Shown piece after piece: positions 8,526 through 18,385 of a stretch of 64,000 bases of DNA. A program made the translations under genes and the position numbers. The stretch comes from Moritella marina ATCC 15381. Its GTDB lineage: Bacteria; Pseudomonadota; Gammaproteobacteria; Enterobacterales; Moritellaceae. Under the pieces are notes generated by a model, which saw only the letters and a list, made by a program, of their open reading frames with translations, did no database searches and had not been told where the DNA came from. Numbering within the stretch: position 1 is the stretch's first letter; every line of letters begins with the position of its first letter. The stretch is taken from assembly GCF_008931805.1 (NCBI RefSeq), contig NZ_CP044399.1, positions 1,054,001-1,118,000 of the forward strand, read 5' to 3'.

Positions 8526-9617
8526 ATGAGTCGGACATATAACTTTTGCGCTGGTCCCGCAATGTTGCCAGCTGCAGTGATGGAACAAGCCCAAAAAGAA
8601 TTTATTAATTGGAATAATACCGGTGTATCGGTAATGGAATTGAGCCATCGTAGTAAAGACTACATGGCTGTTGCTACTGCGGCAGAGCAAGATTTACGTG
8701 ATTTGTTAGCCATTCCAGATAACTACAAAGTTATTTTCTCACAAGGTGGTGGCCGCGGTCAGTTTGCTGCTGTACCACTCAATATCCTTGGCGATAAAAA
8801 CCAAGCTGATTACTTATTAACAGGTCAATGGTCAAAGTCAGCGGTTGTTGAGGGCAAGAAGTATTGCCAAGTGAATGAATCAAGTATTCTCATGCCAAGT
8901 ACCTATGGTATGGTTGCTGTTAAGCCTGCATCACAATGGCAAGTTTCAAGTAAAGATACTGCTTATGTTCACTACTGCCCGAACGAAACCATTGAAGGTA
9001 TTGAAATTAATGATATTCCAGAAACTGGTGATATCCCATTAGTGGCTGATATGTCATCAAATATCCTGTCTAAACCATTAGATATTAGCAAGTTCGGTAT
9101 TGTTTATGCTGGCGCACAAAAGAACATCGGGCCATCGGGGTTAGGTGTGGTCATTGTACGTGATGATTTACTCGACAAAGCCAGACAAGAAACGCCATCA
9201 ATTTTCAACTACAAACTAATGGCTGAAAACGATTCAATGTTTAACACGCCTCCGACTTATTCTTGGTATTTAGCCGGACTGGTATTTAAATGGCTAAAAG
9301 CACAAGGCGGCCTGACAGCTATTGCAGAGATTAATGCGGAAAAAGCTAAATTATTGTATGACTATGTTGATAGCAGTGATTTCTACGGAAATAATGTAGC
9401 TGCAGGTAACCGTTCTAAAATGAATGTACCGTTTACATTAGCATCGAGCGAACTCGATACGGCATTTTTGCAGCAATCTCAAGAGGCGAATTTGATGGCG
9501 TTAAAAGGCCATCGTATCGTTGGTGGTATGCGCGCGAGTATTTATAATGCTATGCCAATCGAAGGTGTTAAAGCGCTTATCGGTTTTATGGAAAAATTTG
9601 AGCGCGCACAGCGCTAA
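8526..9617 (+). CDS. serC: phosphoserine aminotransferase
   Basis: 363 residues from ATG 8526, preceded by AAGGAAA; the in-frame ATG at 8505 has no ribosome site and adds seven residues absent from the family. Signature N-terminus [14 protein letters not shown] lysine in [12 protein letters not shown] and the C-terminal [16 protein letters not shown]. It converts 3-phosphohydroxypyruvate and glutamate to phosphoserine (serine pathway) and the matching step of pyridoxal phosphate synthesis. First gene of the serC-hisC-aroA run. Confidence 0.97.
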   Translation: MSRTYNFCAGPAMLPAAVMEQAQKEFINWNNTGVSVMELSHRSKDYMAVATAAEQDLRDLLAIPDNYKVIFSQGGGRGQFAAVPLNILGDKNQADYLLTGQWSKSAVVEGKKYCQVNESSILMPSTYGMVAVKPASQWQVSSKDTAYVHYCPNETIEGIEINDIPETGDIPLVADMSSNILSKPLDISKFGIVYAGAQKNIGPSGLGVVIVRDDLLDKARQETPSIFNYKLMAENDSMFNTPPTYSWYLAGLVFKWLKAQGGLTAIAEINAEKAKLLYDYVDSSDFYGNNVAAGNRSKMNVPFTLASSELDTAFLQQSQEANLMALKGHRIVGGMRASIYNAMPIEGVKALIGFMEKFERAQR

Positions 9618-9728
9618 TCAAGAATAACAAATAGAAAGAACATACAACGCTTAGAAAGCATAATTAACACGCATTAAGGCAAGGGATACAGGTGAGATTC
9701 ACTACCATGCCGGCTATAAGGATTTAAT

Positions 9729-10844
9729 ATGAGTTGTGATTTTTTTGCTTTAGCAAATACAGGGGTACAAGGTTTACACCCTTATCAAGCGGGAAAGCCG
9801 ACTGATGAATTAGAGCGTGAATTAGGGTTAACTAATATTGTTAAATTAGCATCTAACGAGAACCCATTAGGTGTTGGTGAGTTAGTTAAAGCAGCGTTAG
9901 AGCAGCAGTTAGCGGGTATCACACGATATCCAGACGCGAATGGCTTTTATCTAAAACAAGCATTGGCAGATAAATACGATCTTGCGCCTGCACTGTTTAC
10001 CTTAGGTAATGGTTCAAATGATGTGCTCGAACTCATCGCTCGCAGCTTTGTGACGCCTGAACACGAAGTGATTTTTGCTCAGCATGCTTTTGTCGTGTAT
10101 CCATTAGTGACACAAGCAATTGGCGCGACAGGTGTTGCGGTACCAGCGAAAGATTGGGGGCATGATCTTCCGGCGATGTTAGCAGCAATTACAGAACGCA
10201 CGCGTCTTATCTTTATTGCTAACCCAAATAATCCAACGGGTACATTTTTAACGGCGGAAGCGTTATATGCATTCTTAACACAAGTGCCAAAAGAGGTGAT
10301 CGTGGTACTCGACGAAGCGTATTTCGAGTATGTAGATAAAGAACTGCAAGCACCGTCGATTACTTGGTTAACGGAATTTTCGAACCTCATCATTACACGT
10401 ACTTTCTCTAAAGCCTATGGTCTTGCAGGTTTACGTGTGGGTTATAGCATGTCACACCCTGATATCGCTGATATTTTAAATCGTGTACGTCAGCCATTTA
10501 ATTGTAATAGTTTTGCATTGGCGGCCGCGCAAGCTGCTTTGTCTGATCATGATTTTTTAACCGCGAGTGTGGCATTAAATAATCAGCAGCGTGCAGTACT
10601 CGAAACATTTTTCAGTGACCAAGGTATTGGCTATATTCCATCAAAAGGTAATTTCATTACGGTGGAACTTACTCAAGATCCTGCAGCAGTTTATCAAGCA
10701 TTATTGCATAAAGGGGTCATTGTGCGCCCTGTTGCGGGTTATGGTCTAACCAAGCATTTACGTGTAAGTATTGGTACAGCGCTTGAGAATGAAACATTTA
10801 TGCAAGCCTTACTCGCTGTGTTGATTGAATTAGACGCGCAGTAA
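9729..10844 (+). CDS. hisC: histidinol-phosphate aminotransferase
   Basis: 371 residues, the standard HisC length. Class I/II aminotransferase motifs: KLASNENPLG near the start, ANPNNPTGT, DEAYFEY and the PLP lysine in TRTFSKAYGLAGLRVGY. In histidine synthesis it makes histidinol phosphate; HisC2-type enzymes next to aroA often also transaminate prephenate or aromatic keto acids. It is not in a his operon but between serC and aroA, which favours a dual or aromatic role. That role is inference. Confidence 0.92.
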   Translation: MSCDFFALANTGVQGLHPYQAGKPTDELERELGLTNIVKLASNENPLGVGELVKAALEQQLAGITRYPDANGFYLKQALADKYDLAPALFTLGNGSNDVLELIARSFVTPEHEVIFAQHAFVVYPLVTQAIGATGVAVPAKDWGHDLPAMLAAITERTRLIFIANPNNPTGTFLTAEALYAFLTQVPKEVIVVLDEAYFEYVDKELQAPSITWLTEFSNLIITRTFSKAYGLAGLRVGYSMSHPDIADILNRVRQPFNCNSFALAAAQAALSDHDFLTASVALNNQQRAVLETFFSDQGIGYIPSKGNFITVELTQDPAAVYQALLHKGVIVRPVAGYGLTKHLRVSIGTALENETFMQALLAVLIELDAQ

Positions 10845-10969
10845 TAGTCGTTAAGATTGTAGTCCTTATTCTGTTGTTCGTTAATGACGGTTTATATTAA
10901 GACCTTATATAAAGCTCATGATCAACAGAGTGTGAGAATCAAATATTAAAAAATTAAGTGAATAAATTT

Positions 10970-12253
10970 ATGGAAAAATTAACATTACAACCAATTGGCC
11001 AAGTATCAGGCACTATTAACTTACCAGGCTCTAAAAGCGTTTCAAACCGTGCATTATTACTTGCGGCGTTAGCTGAAGGCACGACGCGTTTAACTAATTT
11101 ATTAGACAGTGATGATATTCGTCATATGTTGAACGCACTGACAAAGCTCGGTGTGCAGTATGATTTGTCTGCCTGTAAGACTATCTGTACCGTCACCGGA
11201 TTAGGGCGTGCATTTTCGGTCACTGAAAAGCTAGAGTTGTTTTTAGGTAATGCTGGCACGGCTATGCGACCTTTATGTGCGGCATTATGTTTGAGTGACG
11301 GTGAGTTTGAACTTACTGGTGAACCACGCATGGAAGAGCGCCCAATTGGTAGTTTAGTTGATAGTTTACGCCAAGCTGGCGCAGACGTTACTTATTTAAA
11401 AAATATTGATTACCCACCGGTATTAATTAAAGGCACAGGTCTTAAAGGTGGCCATATTAAGATTGATGGCAGTGTGTCAAGCCAATTCTTAACGGCATTT
11501 TTAATGGCAGCACCTTTGGCTGAAAATGACACGACGATTGAAATTATCGGCGAATTAGTTTCAAAACCGTATATTGAAATTACGCTGCACATTATGCAAC
11601 AGTTCGGTATCACGGTAAGCCACGATAATTATCAAATGTTTACTATTAAAGGTCAGCAAACATACCAAGCTGCAGGTGACTTCTTAGTTGAAGGCGATGC
11701 ATCTTCTGCGTCTTATTTTCTTGCTGCAGCGGCAATCAAAGGCGGTAAGATCCGCGTAACGGGTATTGGTAAGCAATCAATCCAAGGCGATATTCAGTTT
11801 GCTGATGTCATTGAAGCCATGGGCGGTAAAATCACTTGGGCGGATAGTTATATTGAAGCGGAAGTGGGAGAGTTGAAGGCGGTTGATTTAGATATGAACC
11901 ACATTCCTGATGCGGCGATGACCATTGCGACCACTGCATTGTTTGCAAAAGGTACGACAGTGATCCGTAATGTATACAACTGGCGCGTGAAAGAAACTGA
12001 CCGTTTAGCGGCGATGGCGACTGAGTTACGCAAAGTTGGCGCAGTAGTAGAAGAGGGTAATGATTATATTAAAATCACTCCGCCAGCACAGCTGATCCAT
12101 GCTGCTATTGATACTTATAATGATCACCGTATGGCTATGTGCTTTTCACTTGTGGCACTGAGTGATACACCCGTTACGATTAATGATCCTGGTTGTACGT
12201 CAAAAACTTTCCCTGATTATTTCGACCGCTTTGTTGGTCTAGTGCAAGCATAA
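10970..12253 (+). CDS. aroA: 3-phosphoshikimate 1-carboxyvinyltransferase (EPSP synthase)
   Basis: 427 residues from ATG 10970, exactly the E. coli AroA length; a GTG at 10958 would add four residues. [13 protein letters not shown] and [11 protein letters not shown] are the class I EPSP synthase motifs, with DYNDHRMAM-like [12 protein letters not shown] near the end. It joins shikimate 3-phosphate and phosphoenolpyruvate in the pathway to chorismate. The glyphosate-sensitive class glycine and alanine are present. It ends in a strong terminator, closing the serC-hisC-aroA unit. Confidence 0.97.
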   Translation: MEKLTLQPIGQVSGTINLPGSKSVSNRALLLAALAEGTTRLTNLLDSDDIRHMLNALTKLGVQYDLSACKTICTVTGLGRAFSVTEKLELFLGNAGTAMRPLCAALCLSDGEFELTGEPRMEERPIGSLVDSLRQAGADVTYLKNIDYPPVLIKGTGLKGGHIKIDGSVSSQFLTAFLMAAPLAENDTTIEIIGELVSKPYIEITLHIMQQFGITVSHDNYQMFTIKGQQTYQAAGDFLVEGDASSASYFLAAAAIKGGKIRVTGIGKQSIQGDIQFADVIEAMGGKITWADSYIEAEVGELKAVDLDMNHIPDAAMTIATTALFAKGTTVIRNVYNWRVKETDRLAAMATELRKVGAVVEEGNDYIKITPPAQLIHAAIDTYNDHRMAMCFSLVALSDTPVTINDPGCTSKTFPDYFDRFVGLVQA

Positions 12254-12300
12254 GCGTAAATGCCTTATAGTTGATGTTGCCAGGGCAGTGTCAATCTTAA

Positions 12301-12342
12301 AAAGCGAGATATTACTGATAAGGTGATATCTCGCTTTTTTTT
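12301..12342 (+). terminator. intrinsic terminator after aroA
   Basis: A 15-bp stem (AAAGCGAGATATTAC / GTGATATCTCGCTTT, one G-T pair), 7-base loop, then a run of T. It separates aroA from cmk. Confidence 0.9.
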
Positions 12343-12383
12343 GTTTACGGCTATTATTCCATACATTTTTCATGAAGATCCGT

Positions 12384-12389
12384 TATAAT
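12384..12389 (+). promoter_or_regulatory. candidate -10 box for cmk-rpsA
   Basis: A perfect TATAAT lies 63 bases before the cmk ATG and 42 bases after the aroA terminator. No good -35 box is seen at 16-18 bases upstream, so it may be an extended or activator-dependent promoter. Confidence 0.4.
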
Positions 12390-12451
12390 CGCGGCCAGAA
12401 CCATGTAGCTCAATGTAAAGTTACATGTTAGATATTGAGTTTGGAGAATTT

Positions 12452-13126
12452 ATGACCGCAGTAGCACCAATTATTACAGTCGATGGGCCGAGTGGCTCTG
12501 GTAAAGGTACTTTATGCCAATTACTTGCGGCTAAGCTAGGTTGGCATATACTAGATAGTGGTGCCATTTATCGTGTTTTAGCATTAGCGGCGATGCACCA
12601 TGATGTTAATTTAGACAACGAAATGGGGCTGACTGCACTTGCAGCTAACCTCGACGTGCGTTTCGTCCCAACTGCTGATGGGTTACAAGTTATCCTAGAA
12701 GGCGAAAATGTATCACGTGAAATTCGTACTGAAGAAGCGGGCTTTGCAGCCTCTCGTGCAGCGGTTTACCCTGCTGTGCGTGCAGCATTATTACAGCGTC
12801 AACGTGACTTCCGCACGGCTCCTGGTCTGATTGCAGATGGTCGTGATATGGGTACCGTGGTATTCATTGATGCGCCTGTAAAAATATTTTTAGACGCTTC
12901 TGCTGAAGAAAGGGCCGTTCGCCGCTTTAATCAGTTGCAAGACAAAGGCTTCGATGTTAGCATGTCAGCCCTTCTGGAAGAGATCGAGAAGCGAGATCAT
13001 CAAGATCGCAACCGATTGGTCGCTCCATTAAAGCCTGCAGACGATGCACTGGTTATCGATTCGACATCTATGTCAATCGAAGACGTAGTTGCAAGTGTGC
13101 TGGCTTTTGCAGAAGGTAAAATTTAA
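12452..13126 (+). CDS. cmk: cytidylate kinase
   Basis: 224 residues from ATG 12452 with TTGGAGAA upstream; the frame is open to 12425 but the family starts at [12 protein letters not shown]. Walker A is [10 protein letters not shown], the CMP-specific region has DSGAIYR and [11 protein letters not shown], and the LID arginines are in [10 protein letters not shown]. It phosphorylates CMP and dCMP with ATP. Its position directly before rpsA is conserved from E. coli to Shewanella. Confidence 0.97.
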   Translation: MTAVAPIITVDGPSGSGKGTLCQLLAAKLGWHILDSGAIYRVLALAAMHHDVNLDNEMGLTALAANLDVRFVPTADGLQVILEGENVSREIRTEEAGFAASRAAVYPAVRAALLQRQRDFRTAPGLIADGRDMGTVVFIDAPVKIFLDASAEERAVRRFNQLQDKGFDVSMSALLEEIEKRDHQDRNRLVAPLKPADDALVIDSTSMSIEDVVASVLAFAEGKI

Positions 13127-13248
13127 GGTAGTCGATATTCTGTCGATTATTTAGCAGTCAAGCATCAAGGATGATGATGACTTTTGATTAACAACCCACA
13201 TTAGCCGGATTGCTTATGTGAACGTTTTATAAGTACATATAACTCATT

Positions 13249-14916
13249 ATGAATGAATCTTTCGCTTTACTCTTTGAAGAGTCACTACAAGAACTTGCTG
13301 CTCCTGGTAGCATCATCAAAGCAACTGTTGTTGCAATCGAAAACGGTTACGTTTTAGTTGACGCTGGTCTTAAATCAGAATCTTCTATTCCTGCTGAAGA
13401 ATTCAAGAACGCTGCTGGCGAACTTGAAGTTGAAGTTGGTCAAGAAGTTGATGTAGCACTAGAATCAATTGAAGACGGTTTCGGTGAAACTCAACTTTCT
13501 CGTGAAAAAGCTAAACGCCACGAGTCTTGGATTCAGCTTGAAAAAGCATACGAAGACCAAGAAACTGTTATCGGTGTTATCAACGGTAAAGTTAAAGGTG
13601 GTTTCACGGTTGAAGTGAACACAATTCGCGCATTCTTACCAGGTTCTTTAGTAGACGTTCGTCCTGTACGTGACACTACTCACCTTGAAGGCAAAGAGTT
13701 AGAGTTCAAAGTAATCAAACTTGACCAAAAACGTAACAACGTAGTTGTTTCACGTCGCGCAGTTATCGAAACTGAAAACAGTGCAGAACGTGAAGAGCTT
13801 CTTGCTAACCTTCAAGAAGGTCAAGAAGTTAAAGGTATCGTTAAGAACCTTACTGACTATGGCGCATTCGTTGATCTTGGTGGTGTTGATGGTCTTCTAC
13901 ACATTACTGATATGGCTTGGAAACGCGTTAAGCACCCAAGTGAAATCGTTAATGTTGGCGATGAAATCAACGTTAAAGTTCTTAAATTCGATCGTGAACG
14001 TACACGTGTATCTCTAGGTCTTAAGCAATTAGGCGAAGATCCATGGGTAGCTATCGCTAAACGTTACCCAGAAAGCACTAAGCTGACTGGTAAAGTTACG
14101 AACCTAACTGACTACGGTTGTTTCGTTGAAATTGAAGAAGGCGTTGAAGGTCTAGTTCACGTTTCTGAAATGGATTGGACTAACAAAAACATTCACCCTT
14201 CTAAAGTGGTTAATGTTGGCGATTCTGTTGAAGTTATGGTTCTTGATATCGATGAAGAACGTCGTCGTATCTCTCTAGGTCTTAAGCAATGTATTGCTAA
14301 TCCTTGGGAAAACTTCTCAACTTCACGTATCAAAGGCGAGCAAGTTACTGGTAAGATCAAATCTATTACAGATTTCGGTATCTTCATCGGTCTTGACGGC
14401 GGCATTGACGGTCTAGTTCATCTTTCAGACATCTCTTGGGATGCTACTGGTGAAGAAGCCGTTCGTGACTATAAGAAAGGCGACGAAATCACAGCTGTAG
14501 TTCTACAAGTAGACCCAGAGCGTGAACGTATTTCTTTAGGCATCAAGCAAATTGATGAAGACCCGTTCAACGAATACCTAGCTAATAACAAGAAGAATGC
14601 TATTGTTAATGGTACAGTTACTTCAGTTGACGCTAAAGGCGCAACAATTGAACTAGCTAAAGGCGTTGAAGGTTACATCCGTGTTGGCGATATCTCTCGC
14701 GACCGTATCGAAGATGCAAGCCTAGTATTATCTGAAGGCGAATCACTTGAAGCTAAATACGTAGGTGTTGATCGTAAAAACCGCGTAATCAGCCTTTCAA
14801 TTAAAGCTAAAGATGAAGCTGACGAGAAAGAAGCAATGGCTAGTGTAAACAGCCAACCGCAAGAGTCTGGTCTTTCTGCTATGGCAGAAGCATTTAAAGC
14901 TGCTAAAGGCGAATAA
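13249..14916 (+). CDS. rpsA: 30S ribosomal protein S1
   Basis: 555 residues, close to the E. coli length, made of six S1 (OB-fold) repeats at roughly 21-87, 105-171, 190-260, 277-347, 364-434 and 451-520. The first two bind the ribosome and S2, the last four bind mRNA. Codon use is visibly biased (GGT, GTT, CGT, GAA), as in highly expressed genes. No Shine-Dalgarno precedes ATG 13249 (the bases are CATATAACTCATT), as in E. coli rpsA, whose leader folds to recruit ribosomes and allows S1 self-control. Confidence 0.98.
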   Translation: MNESFALLFEESLQELAAPGSIIKATVVAIENGYVLVDAGLKSESSIPAEEFKNAAGELEVEVGQEVDVALESIEDGFGETQLSREKAKRHESWIQLEKAYEDQETVIGVINGKVKGGFTVEVNTIRAFLPGSLVDVRPVRDTTHLEGKELEFKVIKLDQKRNNVVVSRRAVIETENSAEREELLANLQEGQEVKGIVKNLTDYGAFVDLGGVDGLLHITDMAWKRVKHPSEIVNVGDEINVKVLKFDRERTRVSLGLKQLGEDPWVAIAKRYPESTKLTGKVTNLTDYGCFVEIEEGVEGLVHVSEMDWTNKNIHPSKVVNVGDSVEVMVLDIDEERRRISLGLKQCIANPWENFSTSRIKGEQVTGKIKSITDFGIFIGLDGGIDGLVHLSDISWDATGEEAVRDYKKGDEITAVVLQVDPERERISLGIKQIDEDPFNEYLANNKKNAIVNGTVTSVDAKGATIELAKGVEGYIRVGDISRDRIEDASLVLSEGESLEAKYVGVDRKNRVISLSIKAKDEADEKEAMASVNSQPQESGLSAMAEAFKAAKGE

Positions 14917-14924
14917 TAAGCCTG

Positions 14925-14944
14925 AGGGGTGTTTATTCACCCCT
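14925..14944 (+). terminator. hairpin between rpsA and ihfB
   Basis: AGGGGTG / CACCCCT 7-bp stem with a 6-base loop just after the rpsA stop. The T-run is weak, so it may reduce read-through into ihfB or protect the rpsA mRNA end rather than stop fully. Confidence 0.5.
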
Positions 14945-14983
14945 TATTAGCACGATGTCGATAATATTCTTAATGGAGACTAT

Positions 14984-15268
14984 ATGACAAAATCAGAACT
15001 AATCGAACGTCTTTGCACTGCAAATTCGCAGCTAGCTACTAAAGATGTTGAATTATCTGTGAAAGCTATACTGGATCAGATGGTAGATACTTTAGCAACT
15101 GGCGATCGAATTGAAATTCGCGGTTTTGGAAGTTTTTCTCTACATTACCGTGAACCTCGAATTGGGCGCAATCCTAAATCAGGTGAAAAGGTTGAATTAG
15201 AGGGCAAATATGTTCCTCATTTCAAACCTGGTAAGGAACTTAGAGATCGTGTTAACGCTTCGCTATAG
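14984..15268 (+). CDS. ihfB: integration host factor subunit beta
   Basis: 94 residues, the family length. HU/IHF fold with the DNA-intercalating arm [22 protein letters not shown] (shown in part: GFGSFSL, GRNPKSG) and the C-terminal HFKPGKELR. It pairs with IHF-alpha to bend DNA sharply in replication, recombination and transcription. A GGAG site lies nine bases before ATG 14984. The position after rpsA is conserved. Confidence 0.97.
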   Translation: MTKSELIERLCTANSQLATKDVELSVKAILDQMVDTLATGDRIEIRGFGSFSLHYREPRIGRNPKSGEKVELEGKYVPHFKPGKELRDRVNASL

Positions 15269-15283
15269 TAGTTAATACTTGCT

Positions 15284-15316
15284 AAAACGACATACTTAGG
15301 TGTGTCGTTTTTTTTT
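15284..15316 (+). terminator. intrinsic terminator after ihfB
   Basis: AACGACATAC / GTGTGTCGTT stem (one G-T pair), TTAG loop, followed by nine T. Confidence 0.9.
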
Positions 15317-15496
15317 ACCTTTTTTTTACTATCTTTTAAAATGGTTACTTGTATTTATATAGCCAAAAGGCCCTCACTGTGCTGTTTCTATACTAGCAGA
15401 GTGTAGTTGTTTTGGATTTCACCATATATTACTAGCACTTGGTTCATTTATTGGCGATAATCCATGTATATATAATTTATATCACAGAGGACGTCG

Positions 15497-15784
15497 ATGA
15501 AATCATTTATCTTTTTTATAATTATCGCTTGTACACTGGCGTTAGCAGCTGCATTTGCTGCGAGTAACGATCAGTTAGTGGATTTTAATTATCTTGTCGC
15601 ACTCGACGCATTTAAACTATCTTCTCTGCTTATAGGTGCATTTGTCGCTGGATTAGTCATAGCAGGGACATGTATGGCTTTGTTGATGATGAAGTTAAAG
15701 CTATCTATATCGAAATTAAAACGTAAATCTAAGCGTCAAGAAACAGAGCTTGAGAAATTACGTATTACTGATATTAAAGGTTAA
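15497..15784 (+). CDS. lapA: LapA (YciS) inner-membrane protein
   Basis: 95 residues: two membrane helices (about 3-21 and 43-66) and a basic, coiled C-terminal tail rich in Lys, Arg and Glu. Size, topology and location directly before lapB match LapA/YciS (DUF1049), part of the LapAB complex that controls lipopolysaccharide synthesis through FtsH and LpxC. Eight bases separate it from lapB. Confidence 0.9.
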   Translation: MKSFIFFIIIACTLALAAAFAASNDQLVDFNYLVALDAFKLSSLLIGAFVAGLVIAGTCMALLMMKLKLSISKLKRKSKRQETELEKLRITDIKG

Positions 15785-15792
15785 ATTACCGT

Positions 15793-16962
15793 ATGTTCGA
15801 ACTTTTATTTCTTTTACTTCCTGTTGCCGCTGCGTATGGCTGGTATATGGGTAGAAGAAATGGTCGCTATTTACAACAAGATAAGCAGCATACAATCTCT
15901 AGGGAGTATGTGACTGGACTTAACTTTTTATTATCAGACCAACCTGATAAAGCGGTTGATTTATTTATCGATTTACTTGATGTTGATAGTGAAACTATTG
16001 ATACGCATTTGGCTCTCGGTAATCTATTTCGCCAACGTGGTGAAGTACAACGCGCGATTAAGATTCACCAAAACCTGATTGCTCGCCCGTCATTGACGCA
16101 TGAACAGCGTAACCTGGCATTATTACAACTTGCGCGAGATTACCTTGCGGCAGGCCTTGTTGATCGCGCCGAAGAATTATTTCTGAAATTGATTGATGAA
16201 CCTGAACATCGCCAAATTGCATTATCGCAACTCATCATTATTTATGAACAAACCAAAGAATGGGAACAAGCGATAGCAGTCGGTAACAAACTCAAAAAAA
16301 TGGGTGATGTTAAAATTGATCGTAAAGTTTCCCATTTCTATTGCGCGCTAGCCAAATCTCCAGCGTTACTTAATGAACCCAAGAAACGTTTAACAAGCCT
16401 TAAGAAAGCCTTGCAGCATGACAAACTCTGTGTGAGGGCAAGTATTATGCTTGCTGATTTACATATTGAACAAGGTGAATATAAAAAAGCCATCGTTTGG
16501 CTTGAACATGTGATGACGCAGGATATTGATTTTGTCACTGAAATATTACAGAAATTGAAAAGTTGCTATGTTGAATTAAATGATGAAGACGGTTTTATTC
16601 ATTTTCTCAATGACGCACAAAATAATAAAGCTGGTATCAGTGTTGCCATTGAGTTAGCTGATTTCACTGTTAGCAGCGTTGGTTTAGAGCCCGCTGAAAA
16701 GTTAATTTTAAATCAAATTGTTCGCACGCCGACGATGAAAGGTTTTTATCATTTAATGCAATACCAAGAGCAGGCAGCGGAAGAGGGTAAAGCAAAAGAA
16801 AGCTTAACCATGCTGCGAAACTTAGTTGGTGAGCAACTTAAATTAAAGCCAATTTACCGTTGTCGTAAATGTGGCTTTAGTACCAAAAGCATTTATTGGC
16901 ATTGTCCATCGTGTAAACGTTGGGGAAGTGTTAAACCAATTCGTGGCTTAGATGGCGAATAA
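15793..16962 (+). CDS. lapB: LapB (YciM) LPS assembly regulator
   Basis: 389 residues, as in E. coli. One N-terminal membrane helix (2-20), a run of TPR helices (about 35-330) and a C-terminal rubredoxin-like knuckle with Cys357, Cys360, Cys371 and Cys374. LapB presents LpxC to the FtsH protease and so sets lipopolysaccharide output. It follows lapA by eight bases and precedes pyrF, the order found in E. coli. Confidence 0.95.
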   Translation: MFELLFLLLPVAAAYGWYMGRRNGRYLQQDKQHTISREYVTGLNFLLSDQPDKAVDLFIDLLDVDSETIDTHLALGNLFRQRGEVQRAIKIHQNLIARPSLTHEQRNLALLQLARDYLAAGLVDRAEELFLKLIDEPEHRQIALSQLIIIYEQTKEWEQAIAVGNKLKKMGDVKIDRKVSHFYCALAKSPALLNEPKKRLTSLKKALQHDKLCVRASIMLADLHIEQGEYKKAIVWLEHVMTQDIDFVTEILQKLKSCYVELNDEDGFIHFLNDAQNNKAGISVAIELADFTVSSVGLEPAEKLILNQIVRTPTMKGFYHLMQYQEQAAEEGKAKESLTMLRNLVGEQLKLKPIYRCRKCGFSTKSIYWHCPSCKRWGSVKPIRGLDGE

Positions 16963-17052
16963 CGCGAGCAAGTCAGCCATGTCTTAATGGCAAATAATAA
17001 CGATTAATAAAAACAAGAATACGATAATGATTAACCGGACCTAGGAAGAGAT

Positions 17053-17754
17053 ATGTTGCAAGATAGTAAAGTAGTTGTCGCACTGGATTATGCTGATGAA
17101 GCAAGTGCATTGAATTTTGTTGATAAAATCAATCCTAGCCAATGTCGTTTAAAAGTTGGCAAAGAAATGTTTACGTTATTTGGACCTGAGTTCGTGCGTA
17201 AATTAGTTGCACGTGATTTTGATGTGTTCTTAGATCTTAAATTTCATGATATTCCAAATACTGTTGCTAAAGCTGTTGCTGCAGCCGCAGAGCTAGGCGT
17301 ATGGATGGTAAATGTACACGCTTGCGGTGGTAAACGCATGATGGAAGCTGCAAAAGCAGCATTAGTACCTTATGGTGATAAAGCGCCAATTTTGATTGCT
17401 GTCACTGTATTAACCAGTATGGAACAAGAAGATCTCGCGCAAATGGGTGTTAATATCACCCCTGCCGAGCAAGTGATTCGTTTAGCTAAGCTAACAAAAG
17501 AAAGTGGTTTAGACGGCGTCGTTTGTTCGTCACAAGAAGCGTCAATGCTGAAAGAATCATTAGGTAAATCATTCCAGCTAATTACGCCAGGGATTCGTCC
17601 AGCGGGTAGTGCTGCAGGCGATCAACGCCGTATTATGACACCTGTTGAAGCCGTTGCTGCGGGTTCAGATTACTTAGTGATTGGACGACCTATCACGCAA
17701 GCTGAATCTCCGATGCAGGTATTAACTGAGATAAATGAAAGTTTAGTGAGCTAA
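17053..17754 (+). CDS. pyrF: orotidine 5'-phosphate decarboxylase
   Basis: 233 residues. The active-site motif [11 protein letters not shown] carries the Lys and Asp pair; VALDYAD near the N-terminus and the phosphate-binding TPGIRP and [11 protein letters not shown] near the end complete the TIM barrel signature. It makes UMP, the last step of de novo pyrimidine synthesis. AGGAAG precedes ATG 17053. It ends in a strong terminator. Confidence 0.97.
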   Translation: MLQDSKVVVALDYADEASALNFVDKINPSQCRLKVGKEMFTLFGPEFVRKLVARDFDVFLDLKFHDIPNTVAKAVAAAAELGVWMVNVHACGGKRMMEAAKAALVPYGDKAPILIAVTVLTSMEQEDLAQMGVNITPAEQVIRLAKLTKESGLDGVVCSSQEASMLKESLGKSFQLITPGIRPAGSAAGDQRRIMTPVEAVAAGSDYLVIGRPITQAESPMQVLTEINESLVS

Positions 17755-17782
17755 ATTGTCTTTTCTCTCAAGTTAAATCGAT

Positions 17783-17808
17783 AAGAGCGCTTAGGCGCTC
17801 TTTTTTTT
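17783..17808 (+). terminator. terminator shared by pyrF and rrtA
   Basis: AAGAGCGC / GCGCTCTT stem with TTAG loop and eight T. The loop contains the stop codon of the convergent rhombosortase gene, and the 3' arm plus T-run encode its last residues. Confidence 0.9.
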
Positions 17809-18369
17809 GTTTAGATACACAAAGAGAGGCGAGATGATAAAACCTGTCACCAGGCCATATAGATGCGCTTCTGTGAGTACTTTAGCTGCAATCAACTGAC
17901 TCATTTCTGCGGAGCTATCAAACAGTTGCTCATGGATCACTTTAGCTGCAGTGCCAATAATTAATACATAACCTGAATAGTATTTCTTACTCACATCGAT
18001 GATTGCCCCGATAATAATAATGCCGTGTAAAACTCCTGATAAGCCCACATACAAATGCGTACTTGGTGACAGCCATAATATGCCAATACCGACACCAGCG
18101 GATAAGCATAAAATCATGCTCGTGTACGCGATGCTACTATAATAGCGATAATGTAAGCCTGCCATGACAGTCAACGCGCTTAAATTTAATAACAGGTGAT
18201 AAATATTGGTGTGATTAAAATTACCACTGATGATGCGCCAGTATTCACCTCCTATTATCAATTCCCTGTTATAATCCCACACGGTCATATTATCGGCAGA
18301 AATCGCGAATATAATGAGGCATAATAGCCCTAGGCTTAGCCAATTTATCCACCGATGTTGAATTAGCAT
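17791..18369 (-). CDS. rrtA: rhombosortase-type rhomboid protease
   Basis: 192 residues with about six membrane helices. GEYWRIISGNFNHTNIYHLL matches the rhombosortase start, followed by the catalytic Ser in YVGLSGVLHG and the catalytic His in EAHLYGLVTG. This group is dedicated to cutting the GlyGly-CTERM tail of secreted proteins in vibrios and Shewanella, rather than being a GlpG-like general rhomboid, which is longer. No protein in the window carries a GlyGly-CTERM tail, so its clients lie elsewhere. It is divergent from the TapT-like gene with 16 bases between. Confidence 0.82.
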   Translation of the reverse strand: MLIQHRWINWLSLGLLCLIIFAISADNMTVWDYNRELIIGGEYWRIISGNFNHTNIYHLLLNLSALTVMAGLHYRYYSSIAYTSMILCLSAGVGIGILWLSPSTHLYVGLSGVLHGIIIIGAIIDVSKKYYSGYVLIIGTAAKVIHEQLFDSSAEMSQLIAAKVLTEAHLYGLVTGFIISPLFVYLNKKKSA

Positions 18370-18385
18370 ATTTTATTAATCCATA

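Noticed and set aside
13745-14017. 90-residue plus-strand frame inside rpsA
   Set aside because: A shadow frame created by the strong codon bias of rpsA, with no ribosome site.
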